In this document: piece after piece, positions 17,589 through 25,972 of the stretch
How positions within the stretch are numbered: position 1 is the first letter of the stretch
How the letters are laid out: each line of letters opens with the position of its first letter
NCBI RefSeq assembly: GCF_026967985.1
Contig: NZ_JAPVBJ010000004.1
Span: forward strand, 1-64,000
DNA from: Modestobacter sp. VKM Ac-2984
GTDB taxonomy: Bacteria; Actinomycetota; Actinomycetes; Mycobacteriales; Geodermatophilaceae
Direction of reading: 5' to 3'
Length of the DNA: 64,000 nt
Position numbers and translations under genes: made by a program
Notes under the pieces: generated by a model
Told to the model about the DNA's origin: nothing
What the model saw: the letters and a program-made list of their open reading frames with translations, nothing else
Database searches by the model: none

Positions 17589-18584
17589 ATGCGCGTCTTC
17601 GTCACCGGCGGTGCCGGCTTCATCGGTTCGCACTACGTGCGCACCATGCTCTCCGGCGGGTACCCGGGCTTCGAGGACGCCGAGGTCACGGTCTTCGACA
17701 AGCTCACCTACGCCGGCAACCTGGCCAACCTCGCCCCGGTCTCCGACAGCCCGCGCTACCGGTTCGTGCGGGGCGACATCTGCCTCGCCGCGGACCTGGA
17801 CGCCGCCCTGCCCGGGCACGACATGGTGGTCCACTTCGCCGCGGAGTCCCACGTCGACCGCTCGATCACCGGTGCCGCCGGCTTCGTGCTGACCAACGTG
17901 CTGGGCGCCCAGCAGGTGTTCGACGCCGCGCTCCGGCACGGCGTCCGCCGGATCGTGCACGTCTCCACCGACGAGGTCTACGGCTCGATCGACGAGGGCT
18001 CGTGGACCGAGGACCACCTGCTCGAGCCCAACTCGCCGTACTCGGCGGCGAAGGCGGGCAGCGACCTGATCGCCCGGGCCTACGCCAAGACCTACGGGCT
18101 GGACGTCTCGATCACCCGGTGCAGCAACAACTACGGGCCTTACCACTTCCCGGAGAAGGTCATCCCGCTGTTCGTCACCAACCTGCTGGACGGGCTCACG
18201 GTGCCGCTCTACGGGGAGGGCGCCAACGTGCGCGACTGGCTGTTCGTCGACGACCACTGCCGGGGGATCCAGCTGGTGCTGGAGAAGGGCCGGCCGGGGG
18301 AGTTCTACAACATCGGCGGTGGGCGGGAGCTGTCCAACAAGGAGCTCACCGAGCAGCTGCTGGCGGCCACCGGCCGCGACTGGAGCCACGTGGAGAACAT
18401 CGTCGACCCGCGCGGCGGCGGTCACGACCTGCGGTACTCCGTCGACCACTCCAAGACCGCTGCGCTCGGCTACGCCCCGCGCATGAGCTTCGAGGACGGT
18501 CTCGCACTGACCGTCCAGTGGTACCGGGACAACCGGGCGTGGTGGGAGCCGCTCAAGGCCGCCGCGGCGACCGCCCGCTCGTGA
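17589..18584 (+). CDS. rmlB: dTDP-glucose 4,6-dehydratase
   Basis: 331 residues of the extended SDR family. TGGAGFIGSHYVR binds NAD; HFAAESHVDRSI and the YSAAK motif (Tyr about 151, Lys about 155) with VSTDEVYG (Thr-Asp-Glu catalytic triplet) are diagnostic of RmlB. RCSNNYGPYHFPEKVIP is the classic substrate-binding stretch. Second step of dTDP-rhamnose synthesis. The stop overlaps the rmlD GTG by four bases, so the two are coupled. Confidence 0.96.
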   Translation: MRVFVTGGAGFIGSHYVRTMLSGGYPGFEDAEVTVFDKLTYAGNLANLAPVSDSPRYRFVRGDICLAADLDAALPGHDMVVHFAAESHVDRSITGAAGFVLTNVLGAQQVFDAALRHGVRRIVHVSTDEVYGSIDEGSWTEDHLLEPNSPYSAAKAGSDLIARAYAKTYGLDVSITRCSNNYGPYHFPEKVIPLFVTNLLDGLTVPLYGEGANVRDWLFVDDHCRGIQLVLEKGRPGEFYNIGGGRELSNKELTEQLLAATGRDWSHVENIVDPRGGGHDLRYSVDHSKTAALGYAPRMSFEDGLALTVQWYRDNRAWWEPLKAAAATARS

Positions 18585-19477
18585 CCGCTCCGACCTCCTG
18601 GCTGGTCACCGGCGCGGGTGGGCAGCTGGGCACCGACCTGCAGGCGGTGCTGGCGGCGGACCGTCCGGACGACACCGTGACCGCGCTCGGCCGGGCCGAG
18701 CTGGACCTCACCGACGAGGCCCAGGTGCGCGCGCGGGTCCGCGGGTGGCTGGACCTGGCCCGGACGGCCGGTGCGCGGCCGGTGGTGGTCAACGCCGCCG
18801 CCTACACGGCGGTGGACGCGGCCGAGGACGACGAGGCGACCGCGCTGCTGGTCAACGGGGCCGCCCCCGGCTGGCTGGCCGAGGAGCTGGCTGGAGCGGG
18901 CCGGCTGGTGCACGTCTCCACCGACTACGTCTTCGCCGGCACGGCCAGCACGCCTTACCGGGTCGACGACGAGCCCGCACCGCGGACCGCCTACGGCCGG
19001 ACGAAGCTGGCCGGGGAGCGGGCGATCGCGGCGGTGGACGACGACGCCGTCGTCGTCCGGACCTCCTGGGTGCACGCCGCGCACGGCAGCAACTTCGTGC
19101 GCACCATGCTCCGGCTCGAACGCGAGCGGGACACCGTGTCCGTCGTCGACGACCAGACCGGCAGCCCGACCTGGTCGGCCGACCTCGCCCGCGGGCTGGT
19201 CGAGGTGGCGCTGGCGCCGGCCCGCGGCCTGCTGCACGCCACGAACGGCGGCGCGACCACCTGGTTCGGGCTCGCCCGGTTGGTCTTCGAGCTCGCCGGC
19301 GCGGATCCGGGGCGGGTGCAGCCGACCACGACCGACGCGTTCCCCAGCCGGGCGGTGCGCCCTGCCTACAGCGTGCTGGACCCCGCCGCCTGGGTGGCGG
19401 CCGGGCTGACGCCGCTGCCGCCCTGGGCGACCTCCGTGCGCTCCTGCGTCGACCGGCTCGGCGCCCTCCGCAGCTGA
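18581..19477 (+). CDS. rmlD: dTDP-4-dehydrorhamnose reductase
   Basis: 298 residues. TGAGGQLG near the N-terminus, NAAAYTAVDAAE, VSTDYVFAG and YGRTKLAGE (Tyr and Lys of the SDR active site) identify RmlD, the NADPH-dependent last step to dTDP-L-rhamnose. GTG start overlaps the rmlB stop by GTGA. The C-terminus (RPAYSVLDPAAW) matches the family. It converges on rmlC with a 39-base gap. Confidence 0.94.
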   Translation: MTAPTSWLVTGAGGQLGTDLQAVLAADRPDDTVTALGRAELDLTDEAQVRARVRGWLDLARTAGARPVVVNAAAYTAVDAAEDDEATALLVNGAAPGWLAEELAGAGRLVHVSTDYVFAGTASTPYRVDDEPAPRTAYGRTKLAGERAIAAVDDDAVVVRTSWVHAAHGSNFVRTMLRLERERDTVSVVDDQTGSPTWSADLARGLVEVALAPARGLLHATNGGATTWFGLARLVFELAGADPGRVQPTTTDAFPSRAVRPAYSVLDPAAWVAAGLTPLPPWATSVRSCVDRLGALRS

Positions 19478-19516
19478 CCCGGGTGGGGTCGGAGCCACGC
19501 CCCCGGCCCCGAGGGG

Positions 19517-20119
19517 TCAGCTGCCGCGCAGCTCCGCGTACCGAGCCTCGCACTGGGCCATGGTGGGCAGCAGACCCTGCTCACGGGCTGCGGCGAGGGT
19601 GGGGGCGGCGAGGTCCTTGGCCGACAGCTCGAAGTCGACGTCGGTCGGCCAGGGCAGGTCCAGCTCGGGGTCCATCGGGTGCACGCCGAACTCCCGGCCG
19701 GGGGAGTAGCCGGTGGACACCAGGTAGGTGACCGAGCTGGCGTCGGCGAGGGAGACGAACGCGTGCCCCAGGCCCTCGGCCAGGTAGACCGCGCGCGGCT
19801 GCTCGCTGTCCAGCAGCACCGAGTCGTGCACGCCGAAGGTCGGCGAGCCGACCCGCAGGTCGACCACGATGTCGAGCACCTTCCCGGCCGGGCAGTAGAC
19901 GTACTTGGCCTGGCCGGGCGGCACCGAGGCGAAGTGCACGCCCCGCAGCGCGCCGCGGGCGGAGACGCTGTGGTTGGCCTGGGCGATCCGGAAGCCCGGG
20001 CCGATCGCCTCGGCGAGCACGTCGGCGCGGAACCACTCGGTGAACCGGCCGCGGGCGTCGCCGTGTGGGACCAGGTCCAGCGCGTAGGCGTCGGGGACGG
20101 CGAGTTCACGGATCTGCAC
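19517..20119 (-). CDS. rmlC: dTDP-4-dehydrorhamnose 3,5-epimerase
   Basis: 200 residues with a cupin jelly-roll. DARGRFTEWFR, QANHSVSARGALRGVHF (with the catalytic His in RGVHF) and VYLAEGLGHAFVSL are the family motifs. Third step of dTDP-rhamnose synthesis. GTG start with TAGCGT six bases upstream and no ribosome-binding site. Transcribed toward rmlD from its own promoter, so the four rml genes form three transcription units. Confidence 0.94.
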   Translation of the reverse strand: MQIRELAVPDAYALDLVPHGDARGRFTEWFRADVLAEAIGPGFRIAQANHSVSARGALRGVHFASVPPGQAKYVYCPAGKVLDIVVDLRVGSPTFGVHDSVLLDSEQPRAVYLAEGLGHAFVSLADASSVTYLVSTGYSPGREFGVHPMDPELDLPWPTDVDFELSAKDLAAPTLAAAREQGLLPTMAQCEARYAELRGS

Positions 20120-20125
20120 GGGTCG

Positions 20126-20131
20126 ACGCTA
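20126..20131 (-). promoter_or_regulatory. -10 element for leaderless rmlC
   Basis: TAGCGT on the minus strand with six bases to the GTG at 20119. The hexamer is identical to that of rmlB and lysE. Confidence 0.55.
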
Positions 20132-20167
20132 ACGACCGCCGTCACAGGCGGGCACCGGGTCTCCCCC

Positions 20168-21232
20168 TCAGGTGGGAGTTCCCCCCAGCCACATCCGGCC
20201 GGCCAGCGACGCACCGCCGAAGGTCGCGGCCGGCTCCCACCGGGTCGCCCAGCCCTCGGCCTGCAGCTGGACCAGCGCCGCGCCGACGACCGCGCCGAGG
20301 GCCAGCGAGGTGACCGGGGTGATCGGGTCGGCCAGGTGGACGTCGACGACGTCGCCGTCGTCCCCCTCCTCGCTGCCGTAGCGGAAGACCACCGGGAACT
20401 CCGGGAGCGCCGCCACGGCGGTCCGGAACGCCTCGGTGACCGCGAGCAGGGCGCCGTCCCGGTGGGCGAGGGAGGCGGAGCTGGCGCGGCTGCCGACCAG
20501 GTCCCGGGTGCCCGTGGGGAACAGGTCGCCGGCGCCGAGCCGGACCAGCGGACGGGTGCCCTCGTCCGGCGTCGGCGGCCGGAACCGGAGGCCGCGGACC
20601 ACCGCCACCGGGACGCCGCCGAGCTTGCCCTTGACCAGGTCACCGGCGGCGGCCAGCTCGTCGACCACCGCGACCTGGGTGGTCTCCAGTCGGTTGCCGT
20701 GCGAGTCGACGGCCCCGCGGTGGTCGACCAGGGCGGGCAGCCCCGCCGCCCCGATCGCCACGTCGGTGACCCCGTCCCGCCAGGGCCGGCCGAAGGTGTC
20801 GCTGACCACGACGGCCACGGTCACCCCGAGCAGCTCGTGCAGCCGGTCACGCAGCCGCCCGGCCGAGGCGTCGGCGTCCTCCGGCAGCAGCACCAGGGCG
20901 TCGGAGGCGACGTTGGAGGCGTCGATGCCGGCGGCGGCCACCACCCAGCCGTGCCGGGTCTCGACGATCTTCAGCGGCCCTCGGCGGGCGACCACCCGCA
21001 CCGTCTCGGCGGTGATGGCCTGCTGGCGGGCGCTCTCCCGGTCGGTGCCCGGCGGGACCGACACCAGATTGCCCTCGACCTTGGACACGACCTTCGAGGT
21101 GACCACCAGGACGTCGTCGTCGCTCAGCCAGGGGGCAGCGGCGGCCACGGCGCCGGCGAGGTCGTCGCCGGGGCAGAACTCGGGCAGCCCGGCCACCGGC
21201 AGCACCGAGATGCCCGCCGGTGGTGCGGTCAC
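20168..21232 (-). CDS. fbiB: F420-0:gamma-glutamyl ligase with shortened C-terminal domain
   Basis: 354 residues. Residues 1-245 are a CofE domain: [25 protein letters not shown] (144-154) and [21 protein letters not shown]. It adds gamma-linked glutamates to coenzyme F420. Residues 246-354 replace the roughly 200-residue FMN-binding nitroreductase domain of M. tuberculosis FbiB; only a segment like its late helices ([19 protein letters not shown]) is visible. GTG start overlaps the fbiA stop by GTGA. Whether this form still reduces dehydro-F420 is open. Confidence 0.88.
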   Translation of the reverse strand: MTAPPAGISVLPVAGLPEFCPGDDLAGAVAAAAPWLSDDDVLVVTSKVVSKVEGNLVSVPPGTDRESARQQAITAETVRVVARRGPLKIVETRHGWVVAAAGIDASNVASDALVLLPEDADASAGRLRDRLHELLGVTVAVVVSDTFGRPWRDGVTDVAIGAAGLPALVDHRGAVDSHGNRLETTQVAVVDELAAAGDLVKGKLGGVPVAVVRGLRFRPPTPDEGTRPLVRLGAGDLFPTGTRDLVGSRASSASLAHRDGALLAVTEAFRTAVAALPEFPVVFRYGSEEGDDGDVVDVHLADPITPVTSLALGAVVGAALVQLQAEGWATRWEPAATFGGASLAGRMWLGGTPT

Positions 21233-22188
21233 CGGGGCCCTGCTCCGGCTGCGTCCAGCGCGGCCTGGGCCAGCGCCTGTGTCGCCTCCGGTGAGCTCAT
21301 CAGCAACGGGACGGCGCGCACGTCGACGCCGGGCACGGTGGCCTGGTCGCCGGTGTGCACCAGCCAGGCGTCCAGCAGGCCGCCGGCGGACCGGGCGCCG
21401 TAGTGCCGGCCGACGCCCTCCGCGCTGACCTCGACGCCGACCACGGGCAGGCAGCGGTCGGCCATGCCGCGCAGCGCGGCGCCGTCGACGATGGGGGAGA
21501 TGCCGACCACCCGGCCGGTGGCGGCGCGGACCGCGTCGCGGATGCCGGGCACCCCGAGCACGGTGCCGATCGAGACGACCGGGTTGGACGGCGCGAAGAC
21601 CACCGCGTCGGCGGTGCGGAGGGCCTCGACGACGCCGGGGCCGGGACGGGCGTCGTCCACCCCGACCTGGACGAAGCTGCTGGCGGCCAGGGCGGCCCGG
21701 TGCCGGATCCACCATTCCTGGAAGTGGATGGCGCGCGGGCGGCCGGTCTCGGGGTCGTCCACCACGACGTGCGTCTCGACCCGCTGGTCGCTCATCGGCA
21801 GCAGCCGCACCCCCGGCTGCCAGCGCTGCGCGAGCGCGGCGGTGACGTCGGAGAGCGGGTAACCGGCGTCGAGCATGCGGGTGCGGACCAGGTGGGTCGC
21901 GATGTCCCGGTCGCCGAGGCCGAACCAGGTCGGTTCCGCACCGTAGGCGGCCAGTTCGTCCTTCACCGTCCAGCTCTCGCCCCGGCGACCCCAACCACGG
22001 TCCTCGTCGATCCCGTCACCCAGCGTGTACATCACGGTGTCCAGATCGGGGCAGATCCGCAGCCCGTGCAGGGTCACGTCGTCGCCGGTGTTGACCACGG
22101 CGGTCACCTCGGCGTCGGGAGCCGCCGCGAGGAGGCCGCGGAGGAAGCGGGCGCCGCCGACGCCGCCGGCGAGTACGACGATGTGCAC
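21229..22188 (-). CDS. fbiA: phospho(enol)pyruvyl/lactyl transferase of F420 synthesis
   Basis: 319 residues of the CofD/FbiA family. GGVGGARF near the N-terminus, [24 protein letters not shown] and [13 protein letters not shown] are the family's GDP- and Fo-binding motifs. It transfers the phosphoenolpyruvyl or phospholactyl group from its GDP-activated donor to Fo. GTG start at 22188 has no clear ribosome-binding site; CACGAT six bases before it is a weak -10 candidate. Operon with fbiB, divergent from whiB as in M. tuberculosis. Confidence 0.93.
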   Translation of the reverse strand: MHIVVLAGGVGGARFLRGLLAAAPDAEVTAVVNTGDDVTLHGLRICPDLDTVMYTLGDGIDEDRGWGRRGESWTVKDELAAYGAEPTWFGLGDRDIATHLVRTRMLDAGYPLSDVTAALAQRWQPGVRLLPMSDQRVETHVVVDDPETGRPRAIHFQEWWIRHRAALAASSFVQVGVDDARPGPGVVEALRTADAVVFAPSNPVVSIGTVLGVPGIRDAVRAATGRVVGISPIVDGAALRGMADRCLPVVGVEVSAEGVGRHYGARSAGGLLDAWLVHTGDQATVPGVDVRAVPLLMSSPEATQALAQAALDAAGAGPR

Positions 22189-22485
22189 CCGACCATCGTG
22201 CCTGATCGGCAGAACTCCACGGCGGACCCGGGTCCGCCCCAGACGATCTACACGAAACCGCCCGGTCTCGCTGGCAGATGGTGTGGCAGACCCCGGCGTG
22301 TCCGGGTGGGCTGTGACCACTCCCGAACGAGGTGTGACCTGTGTGGTCCGTGTGGTGCTGCGTTACACCGGCCCGACTTGACCTCGACTCAACGACACGC
22401 GTGTAATTCCGATGTCGTCATCAGGTGCTGGCGACTGGGATCCGCCCAGCAGCACGCACCGGGACGCAGCGAGAGGGGACGCAAC
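22189..22485. promoter_or_regulatory. fbiA-whiB divergent regulatory region
   Basis: 297 bases without a gene. It contains the perfect 10-bp palindrome ACACGCGTGT (22395-22404), which overlaps a GACAC pentamer like the WhiA recognition core, about 90 bases before whiB. Base composition is less GC-rich here than in flanking genes. whiB itself has a normal leader with AGAGGGGA. Confidence 0.4.
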
Positions 22486-22836
22486 GTGATAGTCGAGGTG
22501 TCGTGGTTGATCGAGCACGAGAGCTCTGCGGCAGGCCCCACCCCGGCCTCCTCCGGGCGGGACGTGCTGGGGAGGGCGGACGTCTTCGACGCCGGGCTCC
22601 CGGGCGTGGACGCCGAGGAGCAGAGCTGGCAGGAGCGCGCGCTGTGCGCCGAGACCGACCCGGAGGCGTTCTTCCCGGAGAAGGGCGGCTCCACCCGCGA
22701 GGCGAAGAAGATCTGCACCGGCTGCGAGGTCCGCGCCGAGTGCCTGGAGTACGCCCTCACCATGGACGAGCGCTTCGGCATCTGGGGCGGGCTCTCCGAG
22801 CGTGAGCGCCGCCGCCTGCGTCGCCAGGCCGGCTGA
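22486..22836 (+). CDS. whiB: WhiB-family iron-sulfur transcription factor (WhiB/WhmD/WhiB2 type)
   Basis: 116 residues. Four Cys for a [4Fe-4S] cluster at 54, 77, 80 and 86, then GIWGG (98-102) and the basic tail SERERRRLRRQ. The stretch TDPEAFFPEKGGSTREAKKI is nearly identical to Streptomyces WhiB and mycobacterial WhmD/WhiB2, regulators of sporulation septation and cell division that work with WhiA. GTG 22486 with AGAGGGGA at good spacing; GTG 22498 is an alternative. The 45-residue N-terminal extension is longer than in WhiB2 and lacks recognisable motifs. Confidence 0.93.
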   Translation: MIVEVSWLIEHESSAAGPTPASSGRDVLGRADVFDAGLPGVDAEEQSWQERALCAETDPEAFFPEKGGSTREAKKICTGCEVRAECLEYALTMDERFGIWGGLSERERRRLRRQAG

Positions 22837-22940
22837 CGACGACCCCGCACCTCCCCACACCCCTCCCGCACGGTCGGCGCAACGACGCGCCGACGATGCT
22901 CGTCACCGAGTGCTCCACGCTCCGTCCCCACGGACCCTCG

Positions 22941-22966
22941 CCCGTGTGGTCGACCCGTGTGGTCGA
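22941..22966. repeat. 13-bp tandem duplication
   Basis: CCCGTGTGGTCGA occurs twice, head to tail, just upstream of or overlapping the start of the following hypothetical gene. A GTG in the second copy could serve as its start. Confidence 0.8.
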
Positions 22967-22974
22967 CTGGGCCC

Positions 22975-23838
22975 GTGCACACCCGGGTCGCCGACGGCCG
23001 CGCCGCCGTCGTCCGTGAGGTCCGCGCCGCCGCACCCCTCCTGACCGGGGTCGCCGCCCCCCTCCCCGCCCGCCCACCGTGGCTCACCGCTGCGCTGAAC
23101 ACGCAGGCCGGCCGCCCGCTGGGTCGGGTCCGTCCTCGGGCGGTGCTGGTCGGGCAGGACGCGGAGAGCCCTCCTGTCGGGGTGGCCCTGCTGTCCTTCC
23201 GGCGTCGCGGCGTCGGCACCGTGGTCACCCTGCTGGGTGCCGAACCCGGCCCGCTGCCCCCGGGACGACCCCAGTCCCGGCTGCCGGCCCGGGACGACGA
23301 GGTCGCCGCACGGCTCGCCGCCGGGGTGATCGGCCTGCTGGACCGGGTCCGGGGCCCGTGGACCCTCCGGCTGACCGGGCTCCCGCTCGGTGACCCGACG
23401 GTGCGGTACCTCGCTGCCGGGCTGCCCGACGCCCAGCTGGCCACCGCGCGCAGCCGGCGCCTGGTCGACGAGCTGGACACCGTCGCCGACGTCGTCCGCA
23501 GCCGGGACCCGGCCGAGGTCGAGCGCTGGCTGCCGGCCGTGCTGGCGCAGCTCCCCGCCGCGCAGCGGGACTTCGTGCGTGCCGCGGCCCGGCTGCACGC
23601 CGCGACCGGTGAGCTGGAGGTCGCCGTCGTCCCGGCGGACGACGGGCCGAGCGCCCTGCTGCTCACCCTGCTCGACCGCGGCACCGCCGGGGAGGAGCGC
23701 TGGCCGTGGTGGGGGACGAGTGACGTCGGCGGGCTCCGCCGCGAGCTCGGCGCCCCTGCGGGCACGCTCACCGCCGTCGCCGGCCTCGCCCAGCTGGGCC
23801 GCCGGGGCGCGGTCAGCCGGGGTGCTGCAGCCGGGTGA
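22975..23838 (+). CDS. hypothetical protein
   Basis: About 287 residues from GTG 22975 (GTG 22957 is in frame too; neither has a good ribosome-binding site). Strong coding-type third-position GC. Cytoplasmic, rich in Ala, Leu and Arg, no Cys, alternating strands (AVLVGQDAESPPVGVALLSF, TVVTLLG) and helices (AARLAAGVIGLLDRV). No family recognised. The 3' end overlaps the convergent Wzz-like gene by 26 bases. Sits between whiB and the metallopeptidase-like gene, a place with no counterpart I know in M. tuberculosis. Confidence 0.65.
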   Translation: MHTRVADGRAAVVREVRAAAPLLTGVAAPLPARPPWLTAALNTQAGRPLGRVRPRAVLVGQDAESPPVGVALLSFRRRGVGTVVTLLGAEPGPLPPGRPQSRLPARDDEVAARLAAGVIGLLDRVRGPWTLRLTGLPLGDPTVRYLAAGLPDAQLATARSRRLVDELDTVADVVRSRDPAEVERWLPAVLAQLPAAQRDFVRAAARLHAATGELEVAVVPADDGPSALLLTLLDRGTAGEERWPWWGTSDVGGLRRELGAPAGTLTAVAGLAQLGRRGAVSRGAAAG

Positions 23839-25306
23839 CCCCGCGGTCGGGTGCGGTGGCCGCGCTGTCCAGCCCGATCCGGACGACGCCGGCCGCCGGG
23901 GTGGTGCCCTCCCGGCGCGGGCCGTCGGGCGCGATCGAGGCGGCCAGCTGGTAGGCCCTGCCGGTGTAGCTGGGCGCGCTGCCGTTCGGGCGCGTGTAGG
24001 TCGGGAAGAGGCCGCTCAGCTCGATGCGGTCGCCGTCGCGGGTGACCTGGAGCGCCGGGCTGGCCAGGTCGGCGTACTCGGTGATCGACCGGGCGCAGCC
24101 GGCGGCCACCGGGTCGGCAGGCGGCTCGGCGGTCAGGCAGTTGTACGTGGGCAGCCGGACGTGCGCCAGGGCGCGTCGGCCGTCGGTGGTGAGGCTGACG
24201 CTGGGGTAGGTGACGGTCAGCCCCACGGCCCGCTCCTCCAGCACCACCCCGCCGAAGGTCGCCGTCGCCGCGACGCCGTCGGTGCCCAGCGGGACGGAGG
24301 ACAGCGCCAGGGCGCCCGCCTCGGGCTGGACTGCGGCATCGGTTGACTCGCTCTCCGGGGTCGGTGTGGCGGGAGCGGGCGGGGCGGGTGCAGCTGCCGT
24401 CGTCCCGGTGACGGCGCCGTCCGCCGCGGTGGCGTCCAGGCCGACGTCCCCGGGCCGGTTCGTGGGTGCACCCACGGCCACGGCGGCGAGGACCAGCAGG
24501 GACGCCGCCGTCAGGGTGGTGGCGGACAGGACCGTGCGCGACAGCGTGCCGCCGGGTGTCCGGACCGCGGTCGCCGTGGCGCCCGCGCCGGTGGTCCGTG
24601 GCTGCACTGCCGCCGGCCGGGCGGTGGCAGTGCCGGGCGGGGTGTCCCGGAAGCCGGGCAGGTCGTCGAGCTCCTCGACGTCGGTCCCGCGGTGACCGGC
24701 GTCGCGGGCCGCCGGACCGGCAGCGCGCCTCCCGGTCAGGAGGGTCGACGCCAGCCCGGCGCACAGCCCGGCGGCCAGGGCCAGCAGCACCGCGACGACC
24801 ACCCACCGGGCCCCGGCCGGCGACCCGGATGCGCCGGTCGGCGAGGCCTCCCGGCCGGGGTCGACGTCCACGAGGTCCTCGGCGGCGCCGACCGCGACCA
24901 GCCGGTCCACCACGGCGTCGGCGGCGGCCACCGCCGCGTCCCGGTCGGGCAGCGTCACCCGGACCGCGACGGTGGCGGTGCCGGGGGCGCGGTCGGCAGC
25001 GGTGCCCTCCGCGAGCTCGGCCAGCGGCACCTCGGCCAGCGCCGGCGCGTCGGCCTGCGCCGCAGCCAGGACCTCGGCCGACCCGGCGAGCGCGGCGTAC
25101 CGGTCGGCCAGCAGCAGGGCGGCACCGGCGCCGGCCTCGGTGCGGGGGGTCACGGTCAGGGTCGCGGTGGCCGTCGTCGTCCGGGGCTGGAAGGCCAGCA
25201 GCACCAGGCCGGCGGCGAGGACGGCGAGGAAGGCGACCAGCCCGGTCACGGCTGCCCGCCGTCCGGGCCGGCTCTGGTCAGCTGTGCTCATCTCGGCGCC
25301 CAGCAT
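23813..25306 (-). CDS. Wzz-like polysaccharide co-polymerase with an extra membrane helix and exported C-terminal domain
   Basis: About 497 residues (ATG 25306; ATG 25291 is an alternative five codons in). TM1 follows RPGRRAAV near residue 25. An extracytoplasmic domain follows whose start (TATLTVTPRTEAGAGAALLLADRYAAL, cut here by description only) is typical of Wzz/YveK proteins. TM2 is near residue 175, then a cytoplasmic loop, a third membrane segment near 265 and a roughly 210-residue exported domain with two Cys that may pair. Family members set chain length of polysaccharides. The fused third helix and domain are not standard. It lies 25 bases downstream of the metallopeptidase-like gene on the same strand. 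Confidence 0.7.
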   Translation of the reverse strand: MLGAEMSTADQSRPGRRAAVTGLVAFLAVLAAGLVLLAFQPRTTTATATLTVTPRTEAGAGAALLLADRYAALAGSAEVLAAAQADAPALAEVPLAELAEGTAADRAPGTATVAVRVTLPDRDAAVAAADAVVDRLVAVGAAEDLVDVDPGREASPTGASGSPAGARWVVVAVLLALAAGLCAGLASTLLTGRRAAGPAARDAGHRGTDVEELDDLPGFRDTPPGTATARPAAVQPRTTGAGATATAVRTPGGTLSRTVLSATTLTAASLLVLAAVAVGAPTNRPGDVGLDATAADGAVTGTTAAAPAPPAPATPTPESESTDAAVQPEAGALALSSVPLGTDGVAATATFGGVVLEERAVGLTVTYPSVSLTTDGRRALAHVRLPTYNCLTAEPPADPVAAGCARSITEYADLASPALQVTRDGDRIELSGLFPTYTRPNGSAPSYTGRAYQLAASIAPDGPRREGTTPAAGVVRIGLDSAATAPDRGVTRLQHPG

Positions 25307-25331
25307 GGCAAAGGGGTCGGCTGCGACCCGT

Positions 25332-25790
25332 TCAACCGGCGGGGTCGATCTCCTCGGGGTCCCGTCCCAGCAGCACCGCCACCTGGTCGACGACGACGTC
25401 CCGCACCAGGTCGGCGAGGTCGTCGCGGTCGGCGGCCCGGATCTCCAGCGGACGGCGGTAGACCACGATCCGGGCCGGGTGCTCGTGCCCGCCCTCCCGG
25501 TGCGCGGGCAGCACGCGAGCCAGCGGGACGCTGCCGTCCTCCAGCACGTCGGCGTCCAGCACCACGTCGTCGGGGCTGGTGTGGTCCACCCAGGGCACGT
25601 CCTCGACGGCGAACTCGACGCCGGCCAGCTCACGTTCCCAGCGGCGCTCGAGGTCCTCGACCGCGTCCAGGACCAGGTCGTCGAACTGCTCGGCGCGGCT
25701 GCGGGACAGCGGCACCGTCGGCGGCACGAGACGACCGCGCAGGCCGCGGCCATGGCGGTCGCGCCGGGCGCGGGAAGGGAGGCGGTCCAT
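25332..25790 (-). CDS. metallopeptidase-family protein (Rv3259-like) lacking the zinc motif
   Basis: 152 residues. The basic N-terminus is followed by a conserved core (FDDLVLDAVEDLERRW, RIVVYRRPLEIRA) and the C-terminal LVRDVVVDQVAVLLGRDPEEIDP, matching the small minimal zincin-like family. Where active members have HExxH this protein reads VVVDQVAVLLG, so zinc binding and peptidase activity are doubtful. The equivalent gene sits next to whiB2 and the DUF3499 gene in M. tuberculosis. A TAGGCT hexamer nine bases before the ATG suggests a near-leaderless message. Confidence 0.8.
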   Translation of the reverse strand: MDRLPSRARRDRHGRGLRGRLVPPTVPLSRSRAEQFDDLVLDAVEDLERRWERELAGVEFAVEDVPWVDHTSPDDVVLDADVLEDGSVPLARVLPAHREGGHEHPARIVVYRRPLEIRAADRDDLADLVRDVVVDQVAVLLGRDPEEIDPAG

Positions 25791-25799
25791 CGCGGCAGG

Positions 25800-25805
25800 A
25801 GCCTA
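25800..25805 (-). promoter_or_regulatory. -10 element for the metallopeptidase-like gene
   Basis: TAGGCT on the minus strand, nine bases before ATG 25790. Confidence 0.4.
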
Positions 25806-25948
25806 CGGCCTCACCGGACCGCGGCGGTGCCAGCGATCGGCCGGGGACGCCCGGCCAGGGACGGCTGGGTCGGGTGGGCCAGGACGGAGAGGTGGGGGTG
25901 GACGTGCGTGATCCGGTGTGCCTCCTCCCCAGACGGCGTCGGCCCGGA

Positions 25949-25954
25949 TAGTGT
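25949..25954 (+). promoter_or_regulatory. -10 element upstream of the DUF3499 gene
   Basis: TAGTGT, seven bases before GTG 25962. That GTG opens a five-codon frame whose TGA overlaps the DUF3499 start in a GTGA arrangement. Confidence 0.45.
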
Positions 25955-25972
25955 GCCCGGCGTGAGGAACCG

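Noticed and set aside
22395-22404. BldD box upstream of whiB
   Set aside because: The palindrome is ten bases with a CG/GC centre and does not fit the odd-length BldD consensus with its A/T centre.
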